Part shown: in pieces, positions 46,292 to 54,394 of the stretch
Numbering within the stretch: position 1 is the first letter of the stretch
How the letters are laid out: each line of letters opens with the position of its first letter
NCBI RefSeq assembly: GCF_018130215.1
Contig: NZ_JAFCKQ010000002.1
Span: forward strand, 124,001-188,000
Origin: Bradyrhizobium jicamae
GTDB lineage: Bacteria > Pseudomonadota > Alphaproteobacteria > Rhizobiales > Xanthobacteraceae
Direction: 5' to 3'
Length of the DNA: 64,000 bases
Position numbers and translations under genes: made by a program
Notes under the pieces: generated by a model
What the model was told of the DNA's origin: nothing
Database searches by the model: none
Seen by the model: the letters and a program-made list of their open reading frames with translations, nothing else

Positions 46292-47218
46292 GTGAGTGAA
46301 TCGCTTCGCATCGCCGTCGTCGGCTTTGGCGAGATCGCGCGCCGGCAGCACGTGCCGGCGATCGCCAGGACGGCGGGTGCAGCCCTCGTCGCCGTTGTCG
46401 ATCCCGTGACGCAGGCAGGCCTGCCGCACTTCCGCGATCTGCAGGCGCTGTTGCGTGAGGGGCCCGAGATCGACGCGGTCGCGCTGTGCACGCCGCCGCA
46501 GGTGCGCCGCGCCCAGGCTGCAATCGCGCTTGCGGCGCGCAAGCACGTCCTTCTGGAAAAGCCGCCGGGCGCTGCCGTCAGCGAAATCACGCCGTTGATC
46601 GCGGCCGCGCACAAGGCTGGGCGGACGCTGTTCGCGAGCTGGCATTCGCGCTACGCGCCCGCGGTCGAACCGGCGCGGCATCTGCTGGCCGGCCGCAGGA
46701 TCACCAAGGTGACGATCATCTGGAAGGAAGACGTGCGTGTCTGGCACCCCGGCCAAGCCTGGATTTTCGAGGCAGGTGGCTTCGGCGTGTTCGATCCCGG
46801 CATCAATGCGCTGTCGATCCTGACCCGCATCCTGCCCCAACCGGTGTTCGTCAGGAGAGCGGAGCTCGCCGTTCCGTCCAACCGGGAGGCGCCGATCGCG
46901 GCTGAGCTCGAACTCTCCGACGAAGGCGGCGCGCCTGTTCGCGCCGAGTTCGATTTCCGCCAGACCGGCCCGGCGACCTGGGAGATCCTGTGCGAGACCG
47001 ATGCGGGACCGGTGGCGCTGTTGAGAGGCGGAAGGCAATTGCGGGATGGTGACAGGGTGATCGTCGACGCCGACAAGGATGAATATCCAGCGCTCTATCG
47101 CCACTTCCTCGCGCTCACGGCGGACGGCACATCCGACGTCGATCTGGCGCCCTTGCAGCTCGTTGCGGATAGCTTCATGCTGGGGCGTCGGCGCTTCGTC
47201 GATGCGTTTGAGGAATGA
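46292..47218 (+). CDS. L-arabinose/D-galactose 1-dehydrogenase (Gfo/Idh/MocA family)
   Basis: The 308-residue NAD(P) oxidoreductase starts at GTG 46292. Motifs: VVGFGEIARRQHVPAI, VLLEKPPGAAVSEI, TLFASWHSRYAPAVEPARHL, WKEDVRVWHPGQAW and GVFDPGINALSIL. It resembles, from memory, the L-arabinose 1-dehydrogenase of Azospirillum brasilense throughout. It oxidises the aldose to the aldonolactone; the mutarotase and lactonase that follow fit that. Confidence 0.85.
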   Translation: MSESLRIAVVGFGEIARRQHVPAIARTAGAALVAVVDPVTQAGLPHFRDLQALLREGPEIDAVALCTPPQVRRAQAAIALAARKHVLLEKPPGAAVSEITPLIAAAHKAGRTLFASWHSRYAPAVEPARHLLAGRRITKVTIIWKEDVRVWHPGQAWIFEAGGFGVFDPGINALSILTRILPQPVFVRRAELAVPSNREAPIAAELELSDEGGAPVRAEFDFRQTGPATWEILCETDAGPVALLRGGRQLRDGDRVIVDADKDEYPALYRHFLALTADGTSDVDLAPLQLVADSFMLGRRRFVDAFEE

Positions 47219-48300
47219 CAATGACGACAGCCGGCATCGATCGTGCGCCCTTCGGCAAATTGCCCGATGGTTCGGAGGTCGAACGGCTGACGCTGCGCGG
47301 CGAGCATGGCTTTGCAGCCACGATCATCCCCTTCGGCGCCGCGCTGCAATCGCTGGTGACGCCGGATCGCGGCGGGCATTGCGACGATATCGTGCTCGGC
47401 CATGACGACCTCGACGGCTATCTCGCCCAGCGCAAATTCTTCGGTGCCACGATCGGGCGCTTTGCCAACCGGATCGCCGGTGCGCGCTTTGTGATGGATG
47501 GGGCGGCGGTGACGCTCGACGCCAACAACGGCCCCAACGCATTGCATGGCGGCGTGCAGGGTTTCGATCGCCAGCTCTGGCGGATCGTCGAGTTCACCGA
47601 CAGTCCGGGGCCGACGCTGGTGCTCGAGCGCCAGAGTCCGGATGGCGAGGAGGGCTATCCGGGCAATCTCGAGACGCGCGTGACCTATCGCGTGCGCAGC
47701 GGAATGGAGCTGTCGGTGACCTTTGAGGCGACGACCGATCGCCCGACCTGCATCAACCTCACCAATCACAGTTTCTTCAATCTCGACGGCGCGCGTTCGG
47801 GCACACAGATCGTCGATCACCGGCTCATGATCGCCTCCGATCACTTCCTCGCCGTCGACGCGACGGCAATCCCCCTGCCGGTGCCGCCACGATCGGTCGC
47901 GGGCACGCCGTTCGATTTCCGAGAATCAACGGCGATCGGCGCGCGGATCAGGATGGACGACGAGCAGCTTCGCCTCGGCCGCGGCTATGACCACAATTAC
48001 TGCCTGGCTTCAGGCTCCGGCCTTCGCCTTGCCGCGCGCCTCGACGCACCGCGCAGCGGCCGGGTGATGCAGCTCTTCACCGACCAGCCGGGACTGCAGT
48101 TCTATTCGGGAAACTTCCTTGACGGCTCGACATCGGGCAAGGGCGGCCTGCTGTACCGGCAATCGGATGCGCTGTGCCTCGAGCCGCACGCCTGGCCGGA
48201 TACGCCGAACCGCCCCGACTTCCCGTCGGCACGGCTCGATCCCGGGCAGATCTATCGCCGCACCATCGTCTACCGGTTCTCCACCGATCAGGCATCATGA
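47215..48300 (+). CDS. galM: Aldose 1-epimerase (mutarotase)
   Basis: The 361-residue enzyme overlaps the dehydrogenase stop by four bases at ATG 47215; ATG 47221 has better spacing from GAGGA and may be the true start. Motifs: NANNGPNALHGGVQGFDRQL with one catalytic His, INLTNHSFFNLDG with the second His, and LCLEPHAWPDTPNRPDFPS carrying the catalytic Glu. It equilibrates sugar anomers to feed the dehydrogenase. Confidence 0.92.
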   Translation: MTMTTAGIDRAPFGKLPDGSEVERLTLRGEHGFAATIIPFGAALQSLVTPDRGGHCDDIVLGHDDLDGYLAQRKFFGATIGRFANRIAGARFVMDGAAVTLDANNGPNALHGGVQGFDRQLWRIVEFTDSPGPTLVLERQSPDGEEGYPGNLETRVTYRVRSGMELSVTFEATTDRPTCINLTNHSFFNLDGARSGTQIVDHRLMIASDHFLAVDATAIPLPVPPRSVAGTPFDFRESTAIGARIRMDDEQLRLGRGYDHNYCLASGSGLRLAARLDAPRSGRVMQLFTDQPGLQFYSGNFLDGSTSGKGGLLYRQSDALCLEPHAWPDTPNRPDFPSARLDPGQIYRRTIVYRFSTDQAS

Positions 48301-49205
48301 CCTCGGAGCGTCCCATGGATGAAACGGTCGAGGAAGTGCCGGCCTCGGTGCTGTCGACTGAGCGCTGCCATCTCGGCGAGGGGCCGACCTACGATGCCTC
48401 GACCGATATCGCCTGGTGGTTCGATATCCGCGAGCGCCGCCTGTTCGAGCATCGCTTCGCGAGCGGCGCGACCATCGTTCACGCGCTGCCGAGAATGGCG
48501 AGCGCATTGGCGCGGATCGACGCGGCGCGCCAGCTCGTCCTCGCCGATGACGGGCTCTACGTGCGGCAGGTCGCCGACGGCCGGCTGGAATTGTTCGTGG
48601 CGCTGGAGGCCGACAATCCGGTGACGCGCTCCAATGATGCCCGCGTGCATCCGTCGGGCACATTCTGGCTCGGCACCATGGGGCGCGGTGCGGAGAAGGG
48701 GGCGGGCTCGATCTATGCGCTGGATCGCGGCCGCATCACGCGGCTCTATCCCGGCATCACCATCCCGAACGCGATCTGCTTCTCGCCTGCGGGAGACATC
48801 GGCTATTTCGCGGATACCGCGATCAACGTGCTCTACCGCGTGCCGCTCGATCCGGCCAACGGATTGCCGGTCGGCGAGCCTGCGCCGTTGATCCGGCACC
48901 ACGGTGTCGGCGGCCTCGACGGTGCCGTCGTCGATGCCGACGGGTTGATCTGGAACGCGCGGTGGGGCGGCGGGTGCGTCGACATCTACGATCCCGCGGG
49001 CCGCCGGCTGCGCTCGCTGCGGGTCCCTGCGCGGCAGTCGAGTTGTCCCGCCTTTGTCGGCCGCGACTTCTCGCGCGTGCTGGTCACCTCGGCCTGGCAG
49101 GACATGGACGAAGCGCAGCGCGCCGCCGATCCCGAGCATGGCAGGACCTTCCTGCTCGACGCCGCCGCGCGCGGCCGCGCCGAGCCGGACGTCAGATTGT
49201 CCTGA
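48297..49205 (+). CDS. SMP-30/gluconolactonase-family sugar lactonase
   Basis: The 302-residue protein begins at ATG 48297 (ATGA overlap). Metal ligands of the six-blade propeller are visible: CHLGEGPTYD (Glu), SNDARVHPSGTFWLGTM (Asn), YPGITIPNAICFSP (Asn) and VGGLDGAVVDADGLIWNARW (Asp). It should open the lactone made by the upstream dehydrogenase. No sugar-acid dehydratase is in this operon, so later steps are elsewhere. Confidence 0.9.
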   Translation: MTSERPMDETVEEVPASVLSTERCHLGEGPTYDASTDIAWWFDIRERRLFEHRFASGATIVHALPRMASALARIDAARQLVLADDGLYVRQVADGRLELFVALEADNPVTRSNDARVHPSGTFWLGTMGRGAEKGAGSIYALDRGRITRLYPGITIPNAICFSPAGDIGYFADTAINVLYRVPLDPANGLPVGEPAPLIRHHGVGGLDGAVVDADGLIWNARWGGGCVDIYDPAGRRLRSLRVPARQSSCPAFVGRDFSRVLVTSAWQDMDEAQRAADPEHGRTFLLDAAARGRAEPDVRLS

Positions 49206-49257
49206 TGGAGAAGCACCGAGAGGTGCCGCGCCGGCATTGTTGACGCGACCTGATTCC

Positions 49258-49273
49258 TTGTACGATAGTACAA
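49258..49273. promoter_or_regulatory. Perfect 16-bp TetR operator at the start codon
   Basis: TTGTACGATAGTACAA (arms TTGTAC and GTACAA around GATA) is a perfect palindrome ending two bases before the ATG at 49276. Binding there would block transcription or translation start of the TetR gene, so autoregulation is likely. Confidence 0.78.
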
Positions 49274-49275
49274 AT

Positions 49276-50004
49276 ATGGTCCGCAAGCCCGCCAAGGCCG
49301 ACGTGAAGGTCGCCGGCACCCGCAAGCCGAACATGCGCGAGGCGATCCTCGCCGCGGCGGAGGAATTGTTCTCGACCTATGGCTTCAATGCAGTGTCGGT
49401 GCGCGACATCGCGCAGGCGGCCGGCGCCAATCCCGGCAGCGTGACCTATCATTTCAAGACCAAGGACGGCCTGCTGCTCGAGATCTATCGCCGGCATTGC
49501 GGGCCGATGAACCTGCGCCGCTCCGAGCTGCTGGCGGCCGCGCGCCGCGTGCGCGACCTGCAGGACCGGCTGGAGGCGATCGTGCGCGCCTATGTGCTGC
49601 CGGCCTTCACCTCGGGCAGCGATCTCGCCGGTGGTGGCACCCGCTTCACGCGACTGCGTGCGGTGATGTCGGCCGAGGGCAACGAGGTGGTGCGGAAGAT
49701 CATCGCGCAGACCTTCGATGACACCAGCAACGCCTTCATCGATGCGATCCATGAGAGCCTGCCGCACATCCCGCGCACCGACATCGTGTGGCGCGGCCAC
49801 TTCCTGCTTGGCGCGCTCTACTACACGCTGGTGACGCCCGAGCGCGTCTCCCGCCTGTCGCGCGGCAGCGCCGACGGGTCAGACGCCGGCCACGCGATCG
49901 AGCAGATCGTGCGTGCGACCGTGGCTTCGCTGCAGGCTGCACCGCTCGATCAGGCCGCGCCCGCGCGGCGCAAGACACCCGTCCCGGTCAAGGGCCAGGG
50001 CTGA
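49276..50004 (+). CDS. TetR-family regulator
   Basis: ATG 49276 (242 residues) is selected; the longer frame reads through the lactonase gene's antisense-free overlap and lacks a ribosome site. N-terminal KPNMREAILAAAEELFSTYG, then VRDIAQAAGANPGSVTYHFK as the helix-turn-helix. A TetR_C-type ligand domain follows. A perfect palindrome overlaps its start. The next two genes, 35 bases on, are likely co-transcribed and regulated by it. Confidence 0.9.
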   Translation: MVRKPAKADVKVAGTRKPNMREAILAAAEELFSTYGFNAVSVRDIAQAAGANPGSVTYHFKTKDGLLLEIYRRHCGPMNLRRSELLAAARRVRDLQDRLEAIVRAYVLPAFTSGSDLAGGGTRFTRLRAVMSAEGNEVVRKIIAQTFDDTSNAFIDAIHESLPHIPRTDIVWRGHFLLGALYYTLVTPERVSRLSRGSADGSDAGHAIEQIVRATVASLQAAPLDQAAPARRKTPVPVKGQG

Positions 50005-50039
50005 ATCAAGGCTGAGATCGCTATCTGGAGCGCGCTGAA

Positions 50040-50906
50040 ATGGACAGGCTTCGGCTGCATACCGTGCTCGGCAATCACAAGCACGTCGAGCGGGTGAAGA
50101 GCGGAGCGCTGCGCTCCGATCTGTTCGACCTCGCATTCTCCGAGTTCACGCCGACCAATGCCGCGTTCAAGCCGATGGTGCGCGAGCTCGCCTTCGACGT
50201 CTGCGAGATGGCCATCGTGACCTATCTGATGGCAAAGGTGCACGGCAAGCCGCTGCTGCTGCTGCCGGCCGCAATGGTCGGTCGCTTCCAGCACGGCTAC
50301 GCGCTCTGTCGCGCCAGCGATCCGCTCGCGCCGACCGGTCTCGAAGGCAAGCGGGTTGGCATCCGCTCATTCACGACCACGACGGGAGCGTGGATGCGCG
50401 GCATCCTTGCCAACGACTACGGCGTCAGTCTCGAACGGATCAAATGGGTCACGTTCGAGGACGCGCATGTCGCCGAATATGTCGACAGAACCGAGCGGGC
50501 TCCGCCGGGCAAGACCATCGTCCAGATGCTCAAGGACGGCGAGCTCGACGCGGTGCTGGGTGAAACGTCCAGCGATCCGATGCTGCAGTCATTGTTCGCC
50601 GATCCTGCCGCCGAGGCCGCGCGCTGGTACCAGCGGCACGGTGTCGTGCCGGTCAATCATCTGGTGGTGGTGAAGGAGGCGCTGGCGGCGTCGCGGCCGG
50701 ACGTGGTGCGCGAGCTGTACGATCTCCTCAAGCGCGGCAAGGCGGACGCCGGTTTGCCTGCTGGTCCCGATCTGCTGCCATTCGGCGTCGAGGCGAACCG
50801 GAAGCCGCTCGAGTTCGTTATCGACTATTGCGTCCAGCAGGACCTGATCCCGCGGCGCATCTCCGTCGACGAACTGTTCGACGACACGACACGGGATTTG
50901 AACTGA
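50040..50906 (+). CDS. 4,5-dihydroxyphthalate decarboxylase-like / binding-protein-fold enzyme
   Basis: The 288-residue protein has a type II periplasmic-binding fold but no signal peptide, so it is cytoplasmic. Motifs: FDLAFSEFTPTNAAFKPMVR, DVCEMAIVTYLMAKVHGKP, LEGKRVGIRSFTTTTGAWMR, LAPTG and LKDGELDAVLG. This layout matches proteins annotated as 4,5-dihydroxyphthalate decarboxylases (Pht5), although that activity is proven for few. It overlaps the following dehydrogenase gene by one base. The substrate is unproven. Confidence 0.72.
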   Translation: MDRLRLHTVLGNHKHVERVKSGALRSDLFDLAFSEFTPTNAAFKPMVRELAFDVCEMAIVTYLMAKVHGKPLLLLPAAMVGRFQHGYALCRASDPLAPTGLEGKRVGIRSFTTTTGAWMRGILANDYGVSLERIKWVTFEDAHVAEYVDRTERAPPGKTIVQMLKDGELDAVLGETSSDPMLQSLFADPAAEAARWYQRHGVVPVNHLVVVKEALAASRPDVVRELYDLLKRGKADAGLPAGPDLLPFGVEANRKPLEFVIDYCVQQDLIPRRISVDELFDDTTRDLN

Positions 50907-51850
50907 TGACAGTCTCCAGCGATCCGAAAAAGTGGCAGGTCGGCCTGGTCGGCTACGGCGAGGTCGGCCGTATCCTGGCCGAAGATCTGCGCAAGCAAGG
51001 CATCAAGGTCCTCGGATACGACATCAAGCTCGATCGCGAGCAGGGCAAGCCGCTGCGCGAGCACGCAGCCGGCATTGGCGTCGAGCTGGCGCCAAGCCAC
51101 GCCGACCTTGCTGCGCGGGCCGACTTCATCGTCTCGGCCGTCACGGCGAGCCAGGCGGTGCCGGTCGCGCAGGCCTGCGCGGCTGCGATCAGGCCGGGCG
51201 CCTGGTATCTCGACTTCAACTCGGCGTCACCAGGCGCCAAGCAGCGCGCGGCGGCCGTCATCGATGGCGCCGGCGGCCGCTATGTCGAGGGCGCCGTGAT
51301 GACCTCGGTGCCGCCGTACCGGATCAAGGTGCCGCTATTGATCGGCGGCCGCGGCGCGCGGGAGCTCGCGCCGCACCTCGTCGCCCTCGGTTTCGCGGCC
51401 AGGGTCGCGAGCGACGAACTCGGCGTCTCCTCGGCCGTCAAGATGTGCCGCAGCATCATGATCAAGGGCCTGGAGGCCATGGTCATCGAAAGCTTCACCA
51501 CGGCGCGCGCCTATGGCGTCGAGGATGCGGTGCTGGCCTCGCTCAGGGAGACATTTCCCGGCATCGACTGGGAGAAGCAGGGCGCCTACTTCTTCCAGCG
51601 CGTCATCGAGCACGGCCGGCGCCGCGCGGAGGAGGTGCGCGAGGTCGCGGAGACCGTGCGCGATGCCGGGCTTGCGCCCTGGTCCGCGTCCGGCACCGCC
51701 GAACGGCAAGCCTGGATCGCCGATCTCGCCGACGAGGGCGTGTTCGGGATCAGGGGAACGCCTGAGTTCGCCCGCAGCACCGATTGGCGCGTCGAGGCCG
51801 ACCGGATCCTGGCCCGGCTCGACACGGGATCACGCAAGGCGACGGCGTGA
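50906..51850 (+). CDS. NAD-binding 3-hydroxyacid dehydrogenase-like protein (DUF1932 type)
   Basis: The 314-residue protein has a Rossmann N-terminus (VGLVGYGEVGRILAEDLRKQ; YDIKLD after strand 2) and a C-terminal domain like DUF1932 of 6-phosphogluconate dehydrogenase-related enzymes: SSAVKMCRSIMIKGLEAMVI, with the Lys at the place of the catalytic Lys. It is coupled to the upstream Pht5-like gene (TGATG). It probably oxidises or reduces a 3-hydroxyacid made in the same pathway. Confidence 0.85.
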   Translation: MTVSSDPKKWQVGLVGYGEVGRILAEDLRKQGIKVLGYDIKLDREQGKPLREHAAGIGVELAPSHADLAARADFIVSAVTASQAVPVAQACAAAIRPGAWYLDFNSASPGAKQRAAAVIDGAGGRYVEGAVMTSVPPYRIKVPLLIGGRGARELAPHLVALGFAARVASDELGVSSAVKMCRSIMIKGLEAMVIESFTTARAYGVEDAVLASLRETFPGIDWEKQGAYFFQRVIEHGRRRAEEVREVAETVRDAGLAPWSASGTAERQAWIADLADEGVFGIRGTPEFARSTDWRVEADRILARLDTGSRKATA

Positions 51851-51864
51851 CGCCTTCAGGTGTC

Positions 51865-53322
51865 TCAGGTCGACACCGACATCTTGGCGATCTCGGCCGC
51901 GCTCGGCAGGCTTTCGACGTTCCAGCATGCGTCGATGACGCGACGCGCCGCCTCGGCGGAAATGATGCCGTCGGCGAGGTCGGCGAACTTGGTCTCGAGC
52001 TGCTTGTCGGTCATCGGAACCTCGACGCTGCCGATGGCGTGCGCAATGTAGCGATGCAACGTGCGTCCGTCCTTCAGCACGATGGTCATGTCGACCTGGG
52101 CCGGATCGATGCCCGGCGTGATGACAGGCATCACCTTCGAGCGCAGCGCGACGATGGTCGGATCGGTCACCGCGCGGTCGCTGAATTGTTTTTCGCCACC
52201 GGCGCCTTCGACCAGCGCAACCGCGACCGCATGATAGATGCTGAACTTGCCTTCGAGCCCTTCGCGCGGCGTCTTCTTGCCGGTCAGCTCGAGCACCAGC
52301 GGATGCACCTTGAGATCGACGCGCTCGATCTGGTCGGCCGTGAGCTTGTTCTCGTTGCGCAGCTGGATCGCGGCGTCGATCGCCGGATGCATCACGATGC
52401 CGCAGGCGAACGGCTTGTAGGTGTTGAGCGCGGCCTCGTAGCGCTTGCCGAGATCGCCGAGGATCTCGTTGTAGTCCTGCTTGGTGCTGATCGTGTTGGC
52501 CCAGCCGCGCTTGGCCTCGATCATGCTGTCGGAGGAGGTGAAGTTCTTCGACGCGAGCGTCGCGGCGAAGATGCCGTTCGCTGCGGCGCGGCCCGGATTG
52601 AAGCTCTTGTTCATCGAGCCGAAGGATTCGCGCAGGCCCACCGGCTGTGACGCGGCGAGACCGATTGCCCACACCATCTGCTGTTCGTTGAGGTTCATGA
52701 GCTTGCCGACGGCAGCAGCCGAGCCGAACACGCCGGCGGTGCCGGTGATGTGCCAGCCGACGTCGTAATGATTGGGATAGACGGAGTTGCCGATCCGGCA
52801 CTCGGTCTCGACTCCCAGCACCAGCGCGTTGAGGAACTCCTTGCCCGACACCGGCTGCATCTCCGACAGCGCGAGGATGGCGGATGCCACCGGTCCGGCC
52901 GGATGGATGATCGTCTTCAGATGGGTGTCGTCATAGTCGAAAATATGGCTCGACACGCCGTTGATGAAGGCGGCGTTCATGATGTCGAAGCGTTCGCGGC
53001 GCCCGAACAGCGAGGCCTGCGCCGGACCCGAGAACGGCGCGAGCGCCGATACCGCGATGTCGACGGTCTGGTGACGCGATCCGCCGATCGCAACGCCGAC
53101 CCAGTTCAGCAGCGTGCGGATGCCTTCCTTGCGGACATTGTCCGGCAGGTCCTCGTACTTGGCGTTCACGATGTAGTGCGCGAGCTTGCGCGTCACGTCC
53201 TTGGAAGGCGCTGGCTTGGCCGGCTCGGCCGGTGTCTGTGCGAGCGCGGTGGTCGCGGCCGACGCGACGAGGGGAATGGCGGCTGCGGCCTGCAGCAATG
53301 ATCGGCGGTCGGTGATCGACAT
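51865..53322 (-). CDS. MmgE/PrpD-family protein with twin-arginine signal
   Basis: ATG 53322 gives 485 residues starting MSITDRRSLLQAAAAIPLVA, a twin-arginine signal, followed by a Pro/Ala linker to about residue 40 and then a complete MmgE/PrpD domain: GIRTLLNWVGVAIGGSRHQT, FINGVSSHIFDYDDTHLKTI, IHPAGPVASAILALSEMQ, YPNHYDVGWHITGTAGVFG and GIVMHPAIDAAIQL. Related enzymes act on citrate-type acids (2-methylcitrate, aconitate) in the cytosol; export would be unusual. It is followed on the same strand after PdxA-like and DctA-like genes, forming one acid-metabolism set. Confidence 0.85.
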   Translation of the reverse strand: MSITDRRSLLQAAAAIPLVASAATTALAQTPAEPAKPAPSKDVTRKLAHYIVNAKYEDLPDNVRKEGIRTLLNWVGVAIGGSRHQTVDIAVSALAPFSGPAQASLFGRRERFDIMNAAFINGVSSHIFDYDDTHLKTIIHPAGPVASAILALSEMQPVSGKEFLNALVLGVETECRIGNSVYPNHYDVGWHITGTAGVFGSAAAVGKLMNLNEQQMVWAIGLAASQPVGLRESFGSMNKSFNPGRAAANGIFAATLASKNFTSSDSMIEAKRGWANTISTKQDYNEILGDLGKRYEAALNTYKPFACGIVMHPAIDAAIQLRNENKLTADQIERVDLKVHPLVLELTGKKTPREGLEGKFSIYHAVAVALVEGAGGEKQFSDRAVTDPTIVALRSKVMPVITPGIDPAQVDMTIVLKDGRTLHRYIAHAIGSVEVPMTDKQLETKFADLADGIISAEAARRVIDACWNVESLPSAAEIAKMSVST

Positions 53323-53348
53323 GGTGGTTCTCCCGAAATGGAGCGGCG

Positions 53349-54374
53349 TCAGGCCGCTTGCGATTGTGCGCCCTTCGCCGCCACCAGCTGGGCGGCGAGC
53401 CGGATCGCGCTTTCGAGCGCGCCGGTCTTGGCAATGCCCTGGCCGACGATGTCGAACGCGGTGCCGTGCGACGGGGTCGTGAACACGGTCTCGAGCCCGG
53501 CTGTCACTGTAACGCCGCGGTTGAAGCCACGGAGCTTGGTCGCGATCTGACCCTGGTCGTGATACATCGCGACCACGCTGTCGAACTCGCCGGCGAAAGC
53601 GCGGATATAGACCGTGTCGGCCGGGTAGGGGCCGCTGCAGGCAATGCCCCGCTTGGCCGCCGCCTCGACGGTCGGGCGGATCATCTCGATCTCGTCGCGG
53701 CCGAACAGCCCGTTCTCGCCGGCATGCGGATTGAGCGCCGCGACCGCGATGCGCGGCCGGGCGATGCCGGCCTTCTTCATCATCCGGTCGGCGAGCTCGA
53801 TCGCTTCGGTGATGGTGGCCGGCGTGATCGCCTCGATCGCCTCGCGGAGCGCCTGGTGGCCGGTCACCCGCGACATCCATTGGCCGTCCAGCACGTTCAT
53901 CTCGGAGAAGTAGCCCTGATGCCCGAGCAGGCTCGCAAACATCTTGTGCTCGTCGGGGAATTTCCAGCCACCATCGAACATCGCGCGCTTGTTCAGGGGC
54001 GCAAAGGTGATGGCGTCGACCTCGCCCGCCCTCGCAAAGTCGATGGCGCGCGCCAGGGTTTCCCCGGTAAGCCGCCCGGATTCGGCGCTCACCTTGCCGA
54101 TCGGGAACTGCGCAGGGTCGGTGTTGGCGAGATCGACCAGCTGCACGGCGCCGCTCTGCCACGCCGCGTCTTTCGGCGAGGTGATCCGCTCGACCTCAAG
54201 CTTCACACCCGCATGCACCATGCCCATCTCGAGCACGCGGGCATCGCCGACCACCACCGGGCGGGCGACGTCGGACAGTCTGCCCTCGGCGAGGATGCGC
54301 GCGGTCTGCTCGGGGCCGATGCCGGTGCAATCGCCCGGCACCAGCGCGATGGCGGGGAGTATCGTGTCGGTCAT
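53349..54374 (-). CDS. PdxA-family NAD-dependent dehydrogenase
   Basis: The 341-residue protein has the metal-binding His set of PdxA: SRVTGHQALREAIEAI, VAALNPHAGENGLFGRDEIE and VVAMYHDQGQIATKLRGFNR, plus TPSHGTAFDIVGQG. It begins TILPAIALVPGDCTGIGPEQ. It is not near pyridoxine genes; PdxA relatives also include TphB-type dihydrodiol dehydrogenases and four-carbon sugar-acid dehydrogenases. Position between the PrpD-like gene and the dicarboxylate carrier supports a catabolic role. Confidence 0.88.
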   Translation of the reverse strand: MTDTILPAIALVPGDCTGIGPEQTARILAEGRLSDVARPVVVGDARVLEMGMVHAGVKLEVERITSPKDAAWQSGAVQLVDLANTDPAQFPIGKVSAESGRLTGETLARAIDFARAGEVDAITFAPLNKRAMFDGGWKFPDEHKMFASLLGHQGYFSEMNVLDGQWMSRVTGHQALREAIEAITPATITEAIELADRMMKKAGIARPRIAVAALNPHAGENGLFGRDEIEMIRPTVEAAAKRGIACSGPYPADTVYIRAFAGEFDSVVAMYHDQGQIATKLRGFNRGVTVTAGLETVFTTPSHGTAFDIVGQGIAKTGALESAIRLAAQLVAAKGAQSQAA

Positions 54375-54394
54375 GTCTCTCTTCTCGTCTTCGG

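Noticed and set aside
45485..47221. Minus-strand 578-codon frame opposite the GntR and sugar dehydrogenase genes
   Set aside because: Antisense shadow; both plus-strand genes have family motifs and overlap with neighbours properly.
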